This document shows, one piece after another, positions 22,381 through 34,640 of a stretch of 64,000 bases of DNA (its first letter is position 1; each line of letters opens with the position of its first letter). A program made the position numbers and the translations under genes. The notes beneath the pieces were generated by a model, which saw only the letters and a list, made by a program, of their open reading frames with translations, made no database searches and was not told the origin of the DNA. This stretch comes from Eurosta solidaginis (taxonomy: Eukaryota > Arthropoda > Insecta > Diptera > Tephritidae), in contig NC_090323.1 of the NCBI RefSeq assembly GCF_040869045.1, positions 263,566,392-263,630,391 on the forward strand, given 5' to 3'.

Positions 22381-23093
22381 ATTATAAAATTAAAAATTGC
22401 TTGAAATAAATGTTTTCATACATTTAAAGCGATACGGGCAATCCCCGGTTAACTCATATAAATGATCGAGGACGTTTTATTAACAAATCAATGTCATCCC
22501 TAGAAGTTAATCACACGATTTCTACATATATGTCGCTGGGATTTGCAGTAATATTTCCATCGCTGTAAGAAAATCACAGGTGAATGAATATATTCGAATC
22601 CCAGTCCACACTCTATTAAATTTTTCTTAGAATTTGAATAGTGGTGTTCTCTGGAGTAGTAGCATACTCTTTAACCAATAACAAATATTTATTAGCAATC
22701 CCAATAAAGAAGTCCTTAAAAAACACACAAAGTTTCGATTCCGATTCCGCACACGGCTTTGATATTTTGGTTTAAGGATAAATAAGTTGGGATGGTTGCG
22801 GCAAAATGTCTGGTTCTGGCTCTGATTTCAGCAGCTTTTATAGTTTTTGACCCGATTTCAGTTTTAGCTCCCATTTGTTTTTCGTATGAAGTTCCAGTTT
22901 AAGTTCCACCTACGATTTCAGTTTTAATCTCAGATTCTTTGCTTTTTCGTATTCGGTTTGATTTCAGTTCCGCCTTAGTGCGTCCACAGCATCCGCCTTA
23001 CACGGTAATTATCCCCCAAAAACAGGGGCGAAAACTGTTATTTCTTTTATAATATAATTCCTTGCAAAACCATTCATTTTGGACTTTTAATAT
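22381..23093. other. Unassigned DNA, no gene seen
   Basis: Includes a stretch at about 22810-22980 in which GATTTCAG, TTTTAG and GTTCC-type words recur irregularly, perhaps a worn short repeat. No coding signal. Confidence 0.35.
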
Positions 23094-23640
23094 TGTGACG
23101 AATATTAGTGACACTAAGTGATACTCACATTAATAGTCTGATGCTAAGTAAATGAAGTCACAACAACAATAGAGCAGACAGTCACTTGTATCTACATAAA
23201 CGAATCAATCATTATGTCTACAATATGTACGTACACGCAGCGCAGAAGCAACGCACAACCACATGCATATATCTGAGATACTCCCGAAAGTATGCAATAA
23301 TTGTGCAAGTATCACTCACATATACACGCGCATATGAGAAGCTATAAACGTAGTTATAGCTAATAATTTTATAGCTGCTAACTAACTAGTAAATTCTAGA
23401 ATAGAACCGCCTAGAAATATGCAACGAGGAAACCAGACAGTATAAAAGGCAGCAACAGTAGAGGTTCGACAATCAGTTTGATTTAAGACGCTATCTGGCG
23501 AGGAATAGAAGTGTTATTGAAGTACTTTAATAAAGGCCATTTTGCATTATTGAATAGTGGAGTTATTTTATTCAACAGTTTAGTGATTCTAGCGTTAGCA
23601 GAAGGTTGCAAATAAGCGGAATTGCAGTAAATTCGTTACA
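23094..23640 (+). mobile_element. Solo LTR
   Basis: 547 bp bounded by TGTGACGAAT and its near inverse ATTCGTTACA (TG...CA ends). It is flanked on both sides by the direct repeat ATAT, a 4-bp target duplication as made by Ty3/Gypsy-type integrases. Inside are a TATA box (AGTATAAAAGGCAG, about 23440) and a downstream AATAAA (about 23530). No internal region follows, so the element was lost by LTR-LTR recombination. Confidence 0.8.
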
Positions 23641-23686
23641 ATATATTTGGTTCAAGATAAAAATTATTTTCGGATTTTTATTACCT

Positions 23687-23806
23687 GAGTCCGATAGAAC
23701 TAGTTAAACTGGGACTTTTAAAATAAAAAGTACGAAATAAAAGTAATAAAAGTATTTCCGGACTTTTATTTTTAAAACTCCGAGTTTAACTAGTTCTATC
23801 GGACTC
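23687..23806. repeat. Inverted repeat (foldback)
   Basis: GAGTCCGATAGAACTAGTTA at 23687 is the exact inverse of the right arm ending GGACTC at 23806. Arms are about 46 bp with a spacer of about 25 bp. Probably a small foldback element. Confidence 0.75.
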
Positions 23807-25380
23807 AAAAAATAAAAATACAGATTTTACTATGTATATACTATACTATATGTGGACTATTATGGAAAAAGTTCGAAAAATAAAAAGGATGCACGATTCG
23901 ACATGATATTGCTATAGGGATACCTGGAAACTCAAAAATTTTCACCTAGGAAAATTTTTTGACCAGGACTTTTTCGACTCCGAAAAAAAATAATTATTAT
24001 TTTCCGTCCCTGCCCGAAAACAGGACTTTTTAAACTGATACGTTACAGCAAGTAACACTTCCCAATGTGCTATAAGCATTTCGTGGATTTTCGCAGATAA
24101 TGAACTGCATTGTAAGTACCTAAACTCATTGCAAAAGCGTGATTTTAAACCATAGATCCAGGTTGCCAACTTGTCTATTAATTTGTATTATTTAGTGTTT
24201 AGGTTGTAGGCAAATAAAAGCAAATCTACAAAATATGCACTTAAAACATTAAACGATCACGATTCAAGTATTCGGTTTCATACTTTGATTCCTTGCAAAA
24301 CTAAAAAGCATATTCGTACTATCTGGTACTAACCCAATTTTAGGCTATCGCGCGATGTTGCACGCATTCTTAAGAGAGCGACACGCAGCGTAAATTGGCA
24401 GTAATCAAAAAACACGTAACATCCATGAAACGTTCAATACCCCCAATGGTACATGACAATGGAACCAAAACAATCCAGTGGCATATACAAAGTTACAAAC
24501 ACAATAACTGTACAAATGTACAATTCGAAAGAGCTGACTATTCTAATTGGATATATTTGAACTCAGTGGCTAATAAATCAATCAGAGAAGTCTTCTGAGT
24601 TTTGCGAATTTGTAACTGAAATTAAATTAAGAACACGAATATAAGCAAATTTTGCATTCTCATACAAACTTGCAAAGAACAAATTATGAACAAGCCACTG
24701 TGGTCCGTAAGATGATCTTCGTCCCAAGTCAGGGATTTACGCTTTGTGTTTATATTAATATTTACATATGTATATATCTTTGCACAGATTTATTGTTTCT
24801 CTGGCGGCTGGCAACGCTTCAGTGAAATGGGGTTAATTACGAGGAGAACCACCTGCTCAAATACAATTCAACTAAATTACAAATTGTTGTTGCGAATATC
24901 TGCCTAGTACGACTTCCAGTCAACTACTTTTCATTTGCATACCCACCAAAAAATTATGTAACACTTCACTGATATTATTATTTGGCGGCTCAAGCGTACC
25001 CCATAACTCACTCTGTCTCTGAGAGACAGAGTTATGTATATGACTGACAGTTCATGTAGAGCAAGGCTTACGTAAAAAGACAACAAGCCTCGAGTTAGAT
25101 TTATTTTTATAATTTCTTGACAACCGCGGAAAACATTTTAAGGACTACGGTTTAAGGGAAAGAGGTTGTCATCATGTTTTAAGATGTAGGGGACGTGTAG
25201 GGACATACAGTTTCTACAAAAGTGGAAATGAGAAGTAAGGGGCAATTCGGAGCCACGATGCTATTTTTGTCTCTACAAACGTCTGGGTGAGGTTTTCCAA
25301 CAAAGTATTTGTGCGGGCCGACGCACTAATAGATAAAAGGGCCAACCTGGAAAACGGCCCGTTTAAACCACAGTTAACCA
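23807..25380. other. Unassigned DNA, no gene seen
   Basis: No supported exon. A short perfect hairpin, AACTCACTCTGTCTCTGAGA followed by GACAGAGTTA, lies at about 25003-25036. The rest has only chance open frames. Confidence 0.35.
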
Positions 25381-25382
25381 TA

Positions 25383-25505
25383 CCACTTTGGCCGCTTAAG
25401 CTGAGCTGAGCAGCAAATTTGTATGTTATCGAACAAAGTGGCAAAGTTAAACTCTAGTCAACTATAACTGGAGTTTAAACTCGCACTAAAAAACCGGGAA
25501 TTAAT
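25383..25505 (-). mobile_element. Worn MITE end (CCGGTTTTT family)
   Basis: Read on the minus strand this begins TTCCCGGTTTTTTAGTGCGA and continues with AGTTTAAACTCCAGTTA. That resembles the right terminus of the MITE at 60656-61976 (GGCCCGGTTTTTCAGTAGTT). One degenerate end only. Confidence 0.45.
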
Positions 25506-25544
25506 GAGAAATTAAAAAAGGTATACCATGACTGTCCCCGCGAT

Positions 25545-26110
25545 ACCGTCAAAGTAATGCTTGGATTCTTCAACTCCAGGATCGGAAAGGAGGGGGTCTT
25601 TTGTTATACACTTGGAGAATTCAGCCTACGTAACACAACGTGTTTCCTTTCCAACGTGTTAGCTTTTATTGACTTCGCTGTAGCTCGAAAGATGGTAATC
25701 AACAGTATTAGCTTCCAGCATAGAAAGATAGCACCAATGTTACTAATGTGCGCATGCTACGAAGTCTGAAATTTGACTCGGATCAATATCTTCTGACAGC
25801 CAAGTTACGTACACGTCTCAGTGCCCAAGAATAGTTTTCTGTCGAGAAGCTCACCAGACTGCTGCTCTAGTTGGCTCTAAACCCTACTCACTCATAATAA
25901 TCTTTGGCCTGCGAATGTAACCCAGGAGTATAAGAAATTCTTGTGTGCCACTTCTTTGGACACCAAATATATGCAGAACTGAAGAGCAACTAGTAAGATA
26001 GGAAAACTTCGCAGCAGAGGGTGGTATATCGAAGCGTTATCGTATATGAGTGATAAGAAAGGTCAACTCAGAAGAAAGAAACGTGAGACAAGATGGCGTT
26101 AACTCTATCA
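25545..26110 (+). pseudogene. RTE-like non-LTR endonuclease relic
   Basis: An AP-endonuclease-type segment reads FFNSRIGKEGVF, then FSLRNTT, IDFAVARKMVINS and FQHRKI from 25563. This is the region with a GDFNARVGKEG-like motif and a following RLIDFA motif in RTE/BovB-type retrotransposons. The key motif is altered (FFNSR for GDFNA), and several frames are needed to continue through 26110. The following 500 bp may be more of the same element but I cannot align it. Dead and 5'/3' incomplete. Confidence 0.65.
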
Positions 26111-27240
26111 AAAAATCTGGCGGATGATAGAAAATTTCAAGATCGGATCGATAAAGCCCCAATGAAAATTGATAGATGAGCGTTAGTGAACCCAATCATT
26201 TAGACAGATCTTCTGCCATCCACTTCCGGCCAAAACGATCTATTTACCCTGCAAAAGGTAGTGTCCGCCGAGCGACCTTAACTGACTTACAGAGTGTACT
26301 TGAGAGAGCCCTCATTGCTAAATAGCGGGAACATGACAAGCTCCATACCCCAATAACTGACGGCGTAGAGTACGTTCCGGCACACGACTGTTCCGAAGTG
26401 AGGTGATAATATTTCGGCAAGCTGTACGGAGAATAAGAGCTGGAAAAGAGGTTATAAACTTTAGTCTATGAAGGACTTTATCTGCCTTAGGTCAAGCATT
26501 GACGCCTTAACAATATTAACCATGATATCAAACGAGGGATCACTCTTTCCAACAAATCGAGCCCTAATAGGAACTGTTGCCAAAAGAAGAATACAATTTC
26601 ACAGGAGCTTTTCATGACACTCCCACGTTTCTAAGGGTCAAAATCCCAAGAAAAAGTTAGTGTCGCCTCACCTCTTGTATAATAGCAAAATATCAACTTT
26701 TTTCTGTTGTTGATGAAATGCCATTTTCGGCTGAGTATGCAATTGAAAAGTAAAATTCTCTCAGGAAGAAAAAGTCATTTTTACAACTACTGGTCCATTT
26801 TTTGGTGGGTATACGGCGGCATACGGACGTTCTATGCATATTTGTTTTTTTATTTTAGTTTATTGCATTACGTTAATATGCGGCAATTTTGATGTTGCAA
26901 CCACAGAAACCAGCATCGAAACTGTATTAACATATAATTAAGGGCCGAAATTGTGGTGAGTGGCAAAATTATGGTAAATTGAGGAGATGAACTTTCGTTC
27001 GAATGCACTTTAGCCGACTTTTGTATGCTATATGCACACAAATTTATATATAAGTATTTATATATATATATATATATATGTATGTTTGTATGTTTCTATG
27101 AAATCTCAGCTATACAAATCGAATTGAATAAGTTTGAATTTTAGTAAATTACGTATTTAAGGGCACAGCTTGAGGCGGGGAATCATTGGATTTGATTATT
27201 TCATCAAACTGATGCTCGTCTCAGTAAGCAATCAATTTGA
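26111..27240. other. Unassigned DNA with a (TA)n tract
   Basis: Possibly the decayed continuation of the RTE-like relic up to about 26650. A dinucleotide (TA)n tract of about 25 bp lies at 27055-27080. No gene seen. Confidence 0.35.
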
Positions 27241-27630
27241 TTTGTAAAAGCATGAATACAAGGTGAATTCAGCACAAGGAGGTGTAATCCCATTAGCTGA
27301 TTGCTTCTTCCTAATAATTTCAAAGCAACACCTTGGCTCAGCAAGATATCTGTTATTCCAAGGCGAATTCAGTAGCAGGTGTTGTTATCCCAACAGATGA
27401 TTGCTTCTTCTTGATTATTTTCTATACAGCGCCTTAATCGAAATCAATGAACATTTTCTTACGACTTGACATTTTTCTGCACGGCGAATTGATTGAATTC
27501 GCTTTACCACCACCTGGTATAGATTCGCCTTGAGTTAATCGAAATCAATGAAAATTGTCTTTTGACTCGATATTCTTCTGCACGCCGAATTGAGTTGAAT
27601 TCGCTTTCCATTCACTTCAAATATTCGGCT
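27240..27630. repeat. Imperfect tandem repeats with GGCGAATT words
   Basis: Two pairs of units. The first, at about 27260 and 27360, shares GGCGAATTCAG and TGATTGCTTCTTC with a spacing of about 100 bp. The second, at about 27437 and 27537, shares TTAATCGAAATCAATGAA, TTTTTCTGCACG-like words and GAATTCGCTTT with a spacing near 103 bp. Non-coding interspersed repeat. Confidence 0.7.
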
Positions 27631-27944
27631 TGGGGGAAACAAAAAATTGCTTTCAAGGACGCGCTCTTCAATGAGATTTAATAAATAAAAGATCTCAATT
27701 ATAGCAGGAAGTGGGAATTTCTGTTAAATGGTTGTGTTTCTTTGTGAATTTTTATTTCTTTATTCATACAGTAGCGAACAGAAAATTGCAGTACCATTTT
27801 TTTTTTTTGAAATTTCGTCAATATTTTATTTTTGATATTTTAAGAAACAATTTTATGAATTTTGTTACTGAAACCTGGCAAATTAATCTTAAAAACTTTT
27901 TAGGAGAAATTAGAAAATTTGAGGAAGTTTCCAACATTATTTTT

Positions 27945-28245
27945 TAGGGTGCTATGATTTTTTTTGAGTATGCCGTTATGCAGCCCAATAATTTTTTTCG
28001 AAGTATAAGTTATAGGTCTTCCAAAGTTCGCACTGATTTTTGAAAATTTTTTTTTTCAAGAGGCTGTTGCAGATTTTCTTTCATGTAAAAAAAGGCACAC
28101 TATGTATGGGGAAAATCTAAAAGTCCATACGGAAGTAAAATTATCAAAAGTCAATTCGAATTTTTAGAGACTTATAACTTGCACTTTGATTAAAATTGAT
28201 TGGGCTACTAATCTGCATACTCGAGAAAATTCAGGACTCCAAAGT
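27945..28245. mobile_element. MITE with long inverted ends
   Basis: The left arm (GAGTATGCCGTTATGCAGCC...AAGTATAAGTTATAGGTCT) matches the inverse of the right arm (CGAGTATGCAGATTAGTAGC...GCAAGTTATAAGTCT). Arms are about 60-65 bp at roughly 75-80 percent identity. Short, non-coding, no target duplication confirmed. Confidence 0.65.
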
Positions 28246-28508
28246 TCGAAATTTTTGTAAAATGTTCACGAAATTTTGAACTATTACGAAAATGGTTTGA
28301 AGATTGGTTTACATAGTTTCAGTTGAAAAATTTAATAAAGTTTTTTTTTAAATATCGAGAATAAAAAAAGAATTTAGTTGACAAAAATTGAAAAAATATT
28401 TTCACTGCTATTTTTTTGCTCGCTATTATACGTGAATGCTTATTAAGGTATGAGAATTTTCTGGACACATATAAGCGTCGACTTAGCATATTAATATATG
28501 TATACATT

Positions 28509-29100
28509 AGACTGGGTCGATTTATTAACCGATATCGCGCCATCGATTTTTCGATAGGATTTGAGCTCAGAAAAAAAAGTTCCACTACGTATACCCAAAC
28601 AAATTATTTTCGAGCCTGCGAAATTTCATTTTTTGACTTCTAAAAAAATTTTCATTTGATGGTAAAATTTTCATGTATACCCTGTCCTGCGAAAATGTCC
28701 GCTAAAAACGTTGCCGATAACAGTTTTTTGAAAAAAAAAAATATATACATATGTTAATAAATATTTTTTTTCTTTTTTTTTCAAAAAACTGTTTTTTGAA
28801 AAAAAAAATATATACATATGTTAATAAATATTTTTTTTCTTTTTTTTTCAAAAAACTGTTATCGACAACGTTTTTAGCGGATATTTTTGGGTCGGGCAGG
28901 GTATATATATGAACATTTTTTTAGTAGGTCATGTAAAAAACCTTAAAAATCAAAGTCGAAAAAAGTCAAAAAAATTAAATTTCGCAAGGTCGAAAATAAT
29001 TTTTTTGGGTATACGGAATGGAACTTTTTTTCCTGAGCCCAAATCCTATCGAAAAAACGATGGCGCGATATCGGTTAACTTTCGTCCATACCCACCCTAG
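28509..29100. mobile_element. Large palindromic foldback element
   Basis: About 590 bp that fold into one long hairpin. Outer arms share GTTAACCGATATCGCGCCAT-type sequence and TTTCGATAGGATTTG; middle arms share CGCTAAAAACGTTG. The centre holds a duplicated 68-bp unit (28723-28790 and 28791-28858), itself palindromic around ATATATACATATGTTAATAA. Flanking TATACAT occurs directly beyond both ends, a candidate 7-bp target duplication. Confidence 0.8.
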
Positions 29101-30145
29101 TATACATACTATATTAATTATGGTTATTCATCACACATAATTCAGATGTGGCTACTCTGGTATTGTTTCAAAGTTTACCACAATTAATCTTCATAACACT
29201 TTTGGTATATTTATATGAATTTGCTAATTCTTTTTTTTATTTCTATTTTGTGAAGTGTTGGCATTCAAGTTGTTGCTACTGCTGTTGTATTGTTGCGGAT
29301 GCATATACTTTTTTTGTTTTTTTGGTTTTGGTTGGGTTTTGTTACAACAATAAATCTGCTTATGTCAGAGATTTATTGAAGTTATCAGACCTTTTATGAC
29401 CCTCAGCATACTTAGCTCGCACACTACCGTTTTAGTGGTATACGCAAATAAAGTCCGACGAAATCTAATTAAAATTTTCAAATGGGTTCATATCGTACGT
29501 AGCTTATAGGTATGTAGGTATGTCTTATGTATTCAGCATATTTAGCACGTCAGCATAAAATTGTTATTTTAATGTTAAAACATTCAATTTGGCAGGAAGT
29601 TTACATCTAAGGGATCGACTTCAAATATGTTGATTTTGGAAGCTTTCCATGTAAGCATAGCCGAAGGGATCTTTAGACCTCACAATCTTTCCTTTTGGTA
29701 GCTACATATCAATTTCCTTGCCATAATAGAGAATTAGTCGACGCTCCGCCGAAGTGGTGGTCGTATTATCCGCATCTTTATATTAATTCCACAAAATTTT
29801 ATAAAATATGTTTCTAAATATTAATGTCTAAAAAACCGCTATGGGCGGTAAAACACAATCATATTTGTCAAATTTTATGGGCCTTAACTGGAGATTATCA
29901 TAATTAACCGGTTCATTCCAAGAAGCGAAAATAAACTTTCTAGCTTCCTTTCTAGTATACTTACTGTTCTAGTTACAAAAAAAGTGTTTTCTTTTTTAGC
30001 TCTGTTTAAGTTCAACGTTACCAACAGCATTTCTTTTAAGTTTTATATTGTTTTATATTATTTCTCTTTTATTTATAAATCTGTTCCAAACAAATTTAAT
30101 GGGAAATTTTAAATTGAAGTTTTCTAACTCTCCGAGAGCTTGGTT
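29101..30145. other. Unassigned DNA, no gene seen
   Basis: Short open frames only (29148-29399 + is hydrophobic by composition but has no domain). No splice-flanked exon. Confidence 0.35.
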
Positions 30146-30149
30146 TAAC

Positions 30150-31060
30150 TGGTTTGAGAAAAGCCACAGGCAGCATTCAAGTATATTCTAGAGACTACCT
30201 CGGGATCATTTCGGGACTATTTTAAGAATCTTATCGAAAAAACTTCGGATTAATCTCGGGTTTTTGTATCATTTCGAATTGAATTTTAAGCCTATTTCAG
30301 TAGCATTCGGGACTACGTTTTAATTTCGGATCTGTTTGGGAATGTTTTTGGTAGTTATCATTTTGGGAGATTCTCGAGCGTTTGGGAGTTTCCTTTGAAA
30401 TAGATCAAGGATTGCTCTCGGGATCATTTCGGAACTAATATGTAATGGCTTTAAGGATCATTCCAGTTTTATTTATTGTTTATTATTTCATACTTCCTGA
30501 TCATATCGGGAGCGTTTTCGGAACTATTTCGAGAAGAGTAGGAGCCTGTTCCAGGGACTATTTAATTTCGACCATTTGGAGATCACTTAAGAACTGTTGC
30601 AGGATTGTCTTAGAGAATTGTTTAAGAAAACATAGTGATGACTCGAAAAAATCAGGATTTGTTTGGAGATTATTTCCAAACAGATTCCGTGCTATTTCGT
30701 GATTTTTTAAGGATAATTTCACGAATATTACCCGATAGTATCAGAATTGTTACTTCATGATGATTTTAAACCTGCTTTCACAATCAGTTTTAGATTAGTA
30801 GGGAACTGTTTCGGGATTGTTTTTAGGGTAAATTTGGTACCATTTAAAGGCTATTAAAATATTTTCCGGCATTATCTGAAGATTATTAAGACTTTGTTTT
30901 CAAGGTCAGTGCGGGATCATTTGGTATTAATTTTCGGATCTATTTCAGAACTATTTTTTGAGATCTTTTGATAACTTGTTTGGTATAGTTTCGGGACTTT
31001 TTGCAGGATCACTTCTATACTATTTCAGGATATATTCAAATACGCATTAATGAAGTCTTC
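30150..31060. repeat. Highly worn tandem repeat, TTCGGGA words
   Basis: The words TTTCGGGA, GGATCATTTC, GGACTATTT and GGATTGTTT recur about every 30-40 bp for some 900 bp, none identical. This is consistent with a very old short-unit satellite. The 85-codon frame at 30445-30702 lies inside it and is not convincing as a gene. Confidence 0.55.
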
Positions 31061-31799
31061 ATAAAGAATCTATTTTAATTTTCTCATCAAAAAATCTTAA
31101 ATATTATTTCTAATTGCTGTTTTATGTACAGGTCCCATTTTCGCTCTTATTTGGAATCCAAATCTATAAATAAAGTTTTGGTTGTAAAGATGAAGATTCG
31201 TGCTTTTAGCGAGCTTTGGGCATTATTGGCCGTAGTGCTTTTGTTTAGCTATATTTTATTAAAATAATTTGTTAAAAATAAACGATTGTGAGCACACAAA
31301 GAAATCTATTCGTACTATGGCACTATTGTGAGTATTTGATTAGAATTAACACTGCATTACCGGCAGTTGCTAACATTTGCCAGATGGCAGCGCAATCCCA
31401 TGTAAGTTTTTATTGATAAATGATTGATAGAACGCTGACTTCTGTTGATATTTGATATGAGACGTTTATATTAGTTGTGCAATATGCGCACGGGTCCGGC
31501 TCGTAGTATAAATTGCCGCTTGATTAAAAGAAAAACAAAAGACTTAAGCAACGAACTTGCATTTATTTTAGTAAAATAAAAGTTTCGGAAACAAGTTTCG
31601 CCATCCAAGAAGCACAAAGAGTCTAGTCAACATACTGGAAAGCAGCTCTGAATAGCACCGAAATATGCTATTTATGTACACAAAGGTCATATTTTGGTAT
31701 GAATATGTGTATAACTTGCTCATCATATACTAAATACCGTTGACTTTCCAGTTGTATTTGCCTTTAACATTCACTAAAAATTAAGCGTTCAAAATCCAT
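31061..31799. other. Unassigned DNA, no gene seen
   Basis: AT-rich; no domain or exon signal. Confidence 0.35.
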
Positions 31800-32495
31800 T
31801 CTGCACATTCGACCTGTAGACCTGGTAGCAAAGAACATAGCATTAACAACTGCAATCAGGCTCGGTGCCTCGGAGCAGCTTGAGCGCCGACCATACGGCC
31901 ATAGTAGTATAGCGTCATCAATCACAAGACGAACAGAATACCTGATTTCCTATTTGCGCTTCGAGGACGATCTTAAGGACACAATAGAGGTGGACGGTTG
32001 GCGCAAGGGTGCAGGTTCAAGAGCGGGGCTGTAAAGTGTCGAAGATTATGTGTAGGTCTTACAACCTTAGTCTAACAAAGTTGCTTCTATCATTAAAAAG
32101 AGAGGACTGTAGAATTATGACGGATATTCTGACTGGACAGTGCTTTCTGGCGTCACATGCCTTTAAATTAGGCTTGGTCAGTGATAGTAGATGTAGGAAG
32201 TGCGAGTTGGAGGAGGAAACGATCGAGCACGTTCTGTGCTCGTGCCCTGCACTTGCCAGGGTAAGACTCCAGCTATTAGGAGTGATACAGCTATCAGATC
32301 TAGCAGCAGCAAGGGCTTAAGTCCTAGGAAGATTCTAGTATTTGCCAAGAGGTCGGAGTTATTTTATAACAAAGGTCCTGTTTTTTTATGGGGTTTTTCA
32401 GTTTGGTCGTTAAAATAAACTTCTGGTAACACTACGGACTCAATCAGTCTATGTGAGGTCCTCATGGACCGGCCAGTTCAACCTAACCTAAGCGT
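31800..32495 (+). pseudogene. LOA/jockey-type non-LTR 3' end
   Basis: 5'-truncated end of a non-LTR element. Segments read AIRLGASEQLERRPYGHSS, YLISYLRFEDDLKD and, from about 32030, LTKLLLSLKREDCRIMTDI then LTGQCFLASHAFKLGL. A CCHC-like tail follows (CRKCELEEETIEHVLCSCP) that is typical after the RNase H region of these elements. Frames shift near 31970 and 32020 and a stop interrupts the middle. The 3' UTR ends TTCAACCTAACCTAA at about 32490. Confidence 0.8.
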
Positions 32496-33345
32496 TGAAA
32501 ATACATAACGAAAATATTCTAACTTTGAATACTTAACGTAGTTTATAAATATATTATCTTTGCAAATAAGTTTGTTAAATTTAAAAAAAGACAATACCAC
32601 AGTTTTGGCAAATTGTACGATTTTTATGGATTGCAAACTAAACCAAAAACCAAAAACCAGTTTGCTAGTTTTTTATTTTAATGATTTCAATTTATGAAAT
32701 CCTTTTTTTGTTCGTTTTACGGAAATTGGAGCGACTACTTTTTGAAAAAAAATCGAAAAGAGTTCATATTAAATACATCACGATAAGTTCAATAATTATT
32801 TTATAAAGCAACAAAACAACGATATGATTAAATAGATCAAGAATTATAAAATATACATTCCAATGTGACAAATTTTAAGAATTTGTGATGATTCCTCTGT
32901 TGTTTTAACATTTATATGAAAAGAACATAAATTTGTATTAATCATCTTCAAATTAAAATTATGTTTTTGCAAAACTGCATATTTTAATTGGGCATTCTCG
33001 TCCCACAGCTTTTAAAAGAGCTCTCTAAAGCATCAAGGGAAACCTTTGCTATTTCAAAAGTTAAAACCAGTTGCGAATCTTAATTTCAATTATTATTTAC
33101 ATTTTTTCTTCCTTTTTGAACATACTTCTCTGATATACATAAAATTATTTTTATTGTTTATTTAAGCTTGTGTGCGTTATTTTTCACCTATCTGATGCGT
33201 CCCGAAACAAATGAAATGTGCAAAAGTTTGACAACAAGATTAATGACCGTGATATAGTAGATTGCAAAATTATGCAGCAATATTAATCTAGATTTCATGC
33301 TTAAGCTAAACTAAAACAGTTTAATTTATGACATGCCTAAAATTT
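32496..33345. other. Unassigned AT-rich DNA, no gene seen
   Basis: No open frame with a domain and no repeat that I can pair elsewhere in the window. Confidence 0.35.
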
Positions 33346-33349
33346 ACGC

Positions 33350-34098
33350 TTTTTATACCTTTCATGAACATGAAATGGTATATTAACTTTGGTCCTATGT
33401 TTGTAACGTTGAGAAATATAGAAGATAGACTCACCATTAAGTATACCGAATTGATCAGGGCGACGAACTGAGTTGATATAGCCATGTCCGTCCGTCTGTC
33501 CGGCCGTCCGTCTGTCCCTCAAATTTTGAGATATCTCAATGAAATTTGGCACAAGGATGTATTTTTGAATTATATTAGACATTTGTCGGATCCGGTACGA
33601 TCGGACCACTATAACATATATCTCCCAAACAACCGAACGTGAAACTCAGTGATATATATTCTAATATATCATAGAAGATATCTTGAAAAAATCACTTTGA
33701 TCGGAGCTATATATAGTATATATCCCATACAACCGATCGTTCCGATAGAAAGATTTTTGGCAATTTCTCCCTTAATTTCCAATATAAAAACGTTAAATTT
33801 GGTGATATTTATTCTAATATATCATAGAAGATTTCCTGTAAAAATCATTTCGATCGGAGCTATATATAATATATATCTCATACAACCGATCCTTCAGATA
33901 AGGTGGTTTTTGCCATTTTTTATATTATATTTGTTTTAAAAATCGTTTAGGTATGTACATCTGTTCACTATATATTTCTTATTTTATACATCCGATTATT
34001 TGGAGATTACGAACGGGATAAGATTATTGTTCAGCCCCATTCATGAAAGTTATGAAGTCTTCGGCACAGCCGAAGACAGTCGCGTCCTTACTTGTTTT
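33350..34098 (+). mobile_element. Non-coding interspersed repeat, GTCC-rich
   Basis: Starts TATACCTTTCATGAACATGA and has a (GTCC/GTCT)n tract at 33485-33520. A 130-140 bp segment (ATATCATAGAAGAT, GATCGGAGCTATATATA, CATACAACCGATC) is repeated twice. It ends with the hairpin CTTCGGCACAGCCGAAG and CCTTACTTGTTTT. The same ending style occurs at 4640. Non-autonomous, class unknown. Confidence 0.65.
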
Positions 34099-34194
34099 AA
34101 ATTGTTGTTTAAACTTAGCCGTAGACACTTTTCCTTATTTAATAGCAATAAGCAACTGCTTCGAAAATTATTGCCTTGAGGGGCTATATTAACT

Positions 34195-34640
34195 ACTGTG
34201 GACTGTTACAATCACAATGGACCCCAGCGGATTAGAGGGCTTAGAATATACCCACGGTAGGTATGCCTGTCGTAAGAGGCGCCTAAAATACCAAATTAAT
34301 TAAAGGGGTTGCGAGTGCAATATATATATAGCTTCCCCAACCCAATTGTCAACATCACCTACTTGTGTCGAATCCTGTTTCATTAACAGCCGTGGCTCTG
34401 GCGACCCCGAACTCCGGATGGATCTACAGGGTGGGAGGGTGGTATGACCTAGAAGGTTTTATGTGGTCATACCAAATCGTTCCCGAGATGGTCGGGCTAG
34501 TACTTTTATGGTGCTTGTTAACGGAACGTACCGGATCTGCATCCAGCAAAGGACCATCAACATCGATAACACTCTCCAAGACATTCGGGGAGTGTCCTTA
34601 TCGCTACAACAACAAAAACATTCACAATGGGCAATAAACT
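34195..34640 (+). repeat. Repeat resembling a non-LTR 5' UTR
   Basis: GC-richer, structured sequence with GGATTAGAGGGCTTAGAATA, GGTATGCCTGTCGTAAGAGG, CCCGAACTCCGGATGGATCT and paired GGGAGTGTCC words. It ends in a CAA-rich run (CTACAACAACAAAAACA). The CAA tail and lack of coding sequence suit a 5' UTR or fragment of a jockey-type element. No second copy exists here for confirmation. Confidence 0.45.

Noticed and set aside
33649..33939. 96-codon frame rich in Ile and Tyr
   Set aside because: It results from an AT-rich internal duplication of a non-coding repeat.
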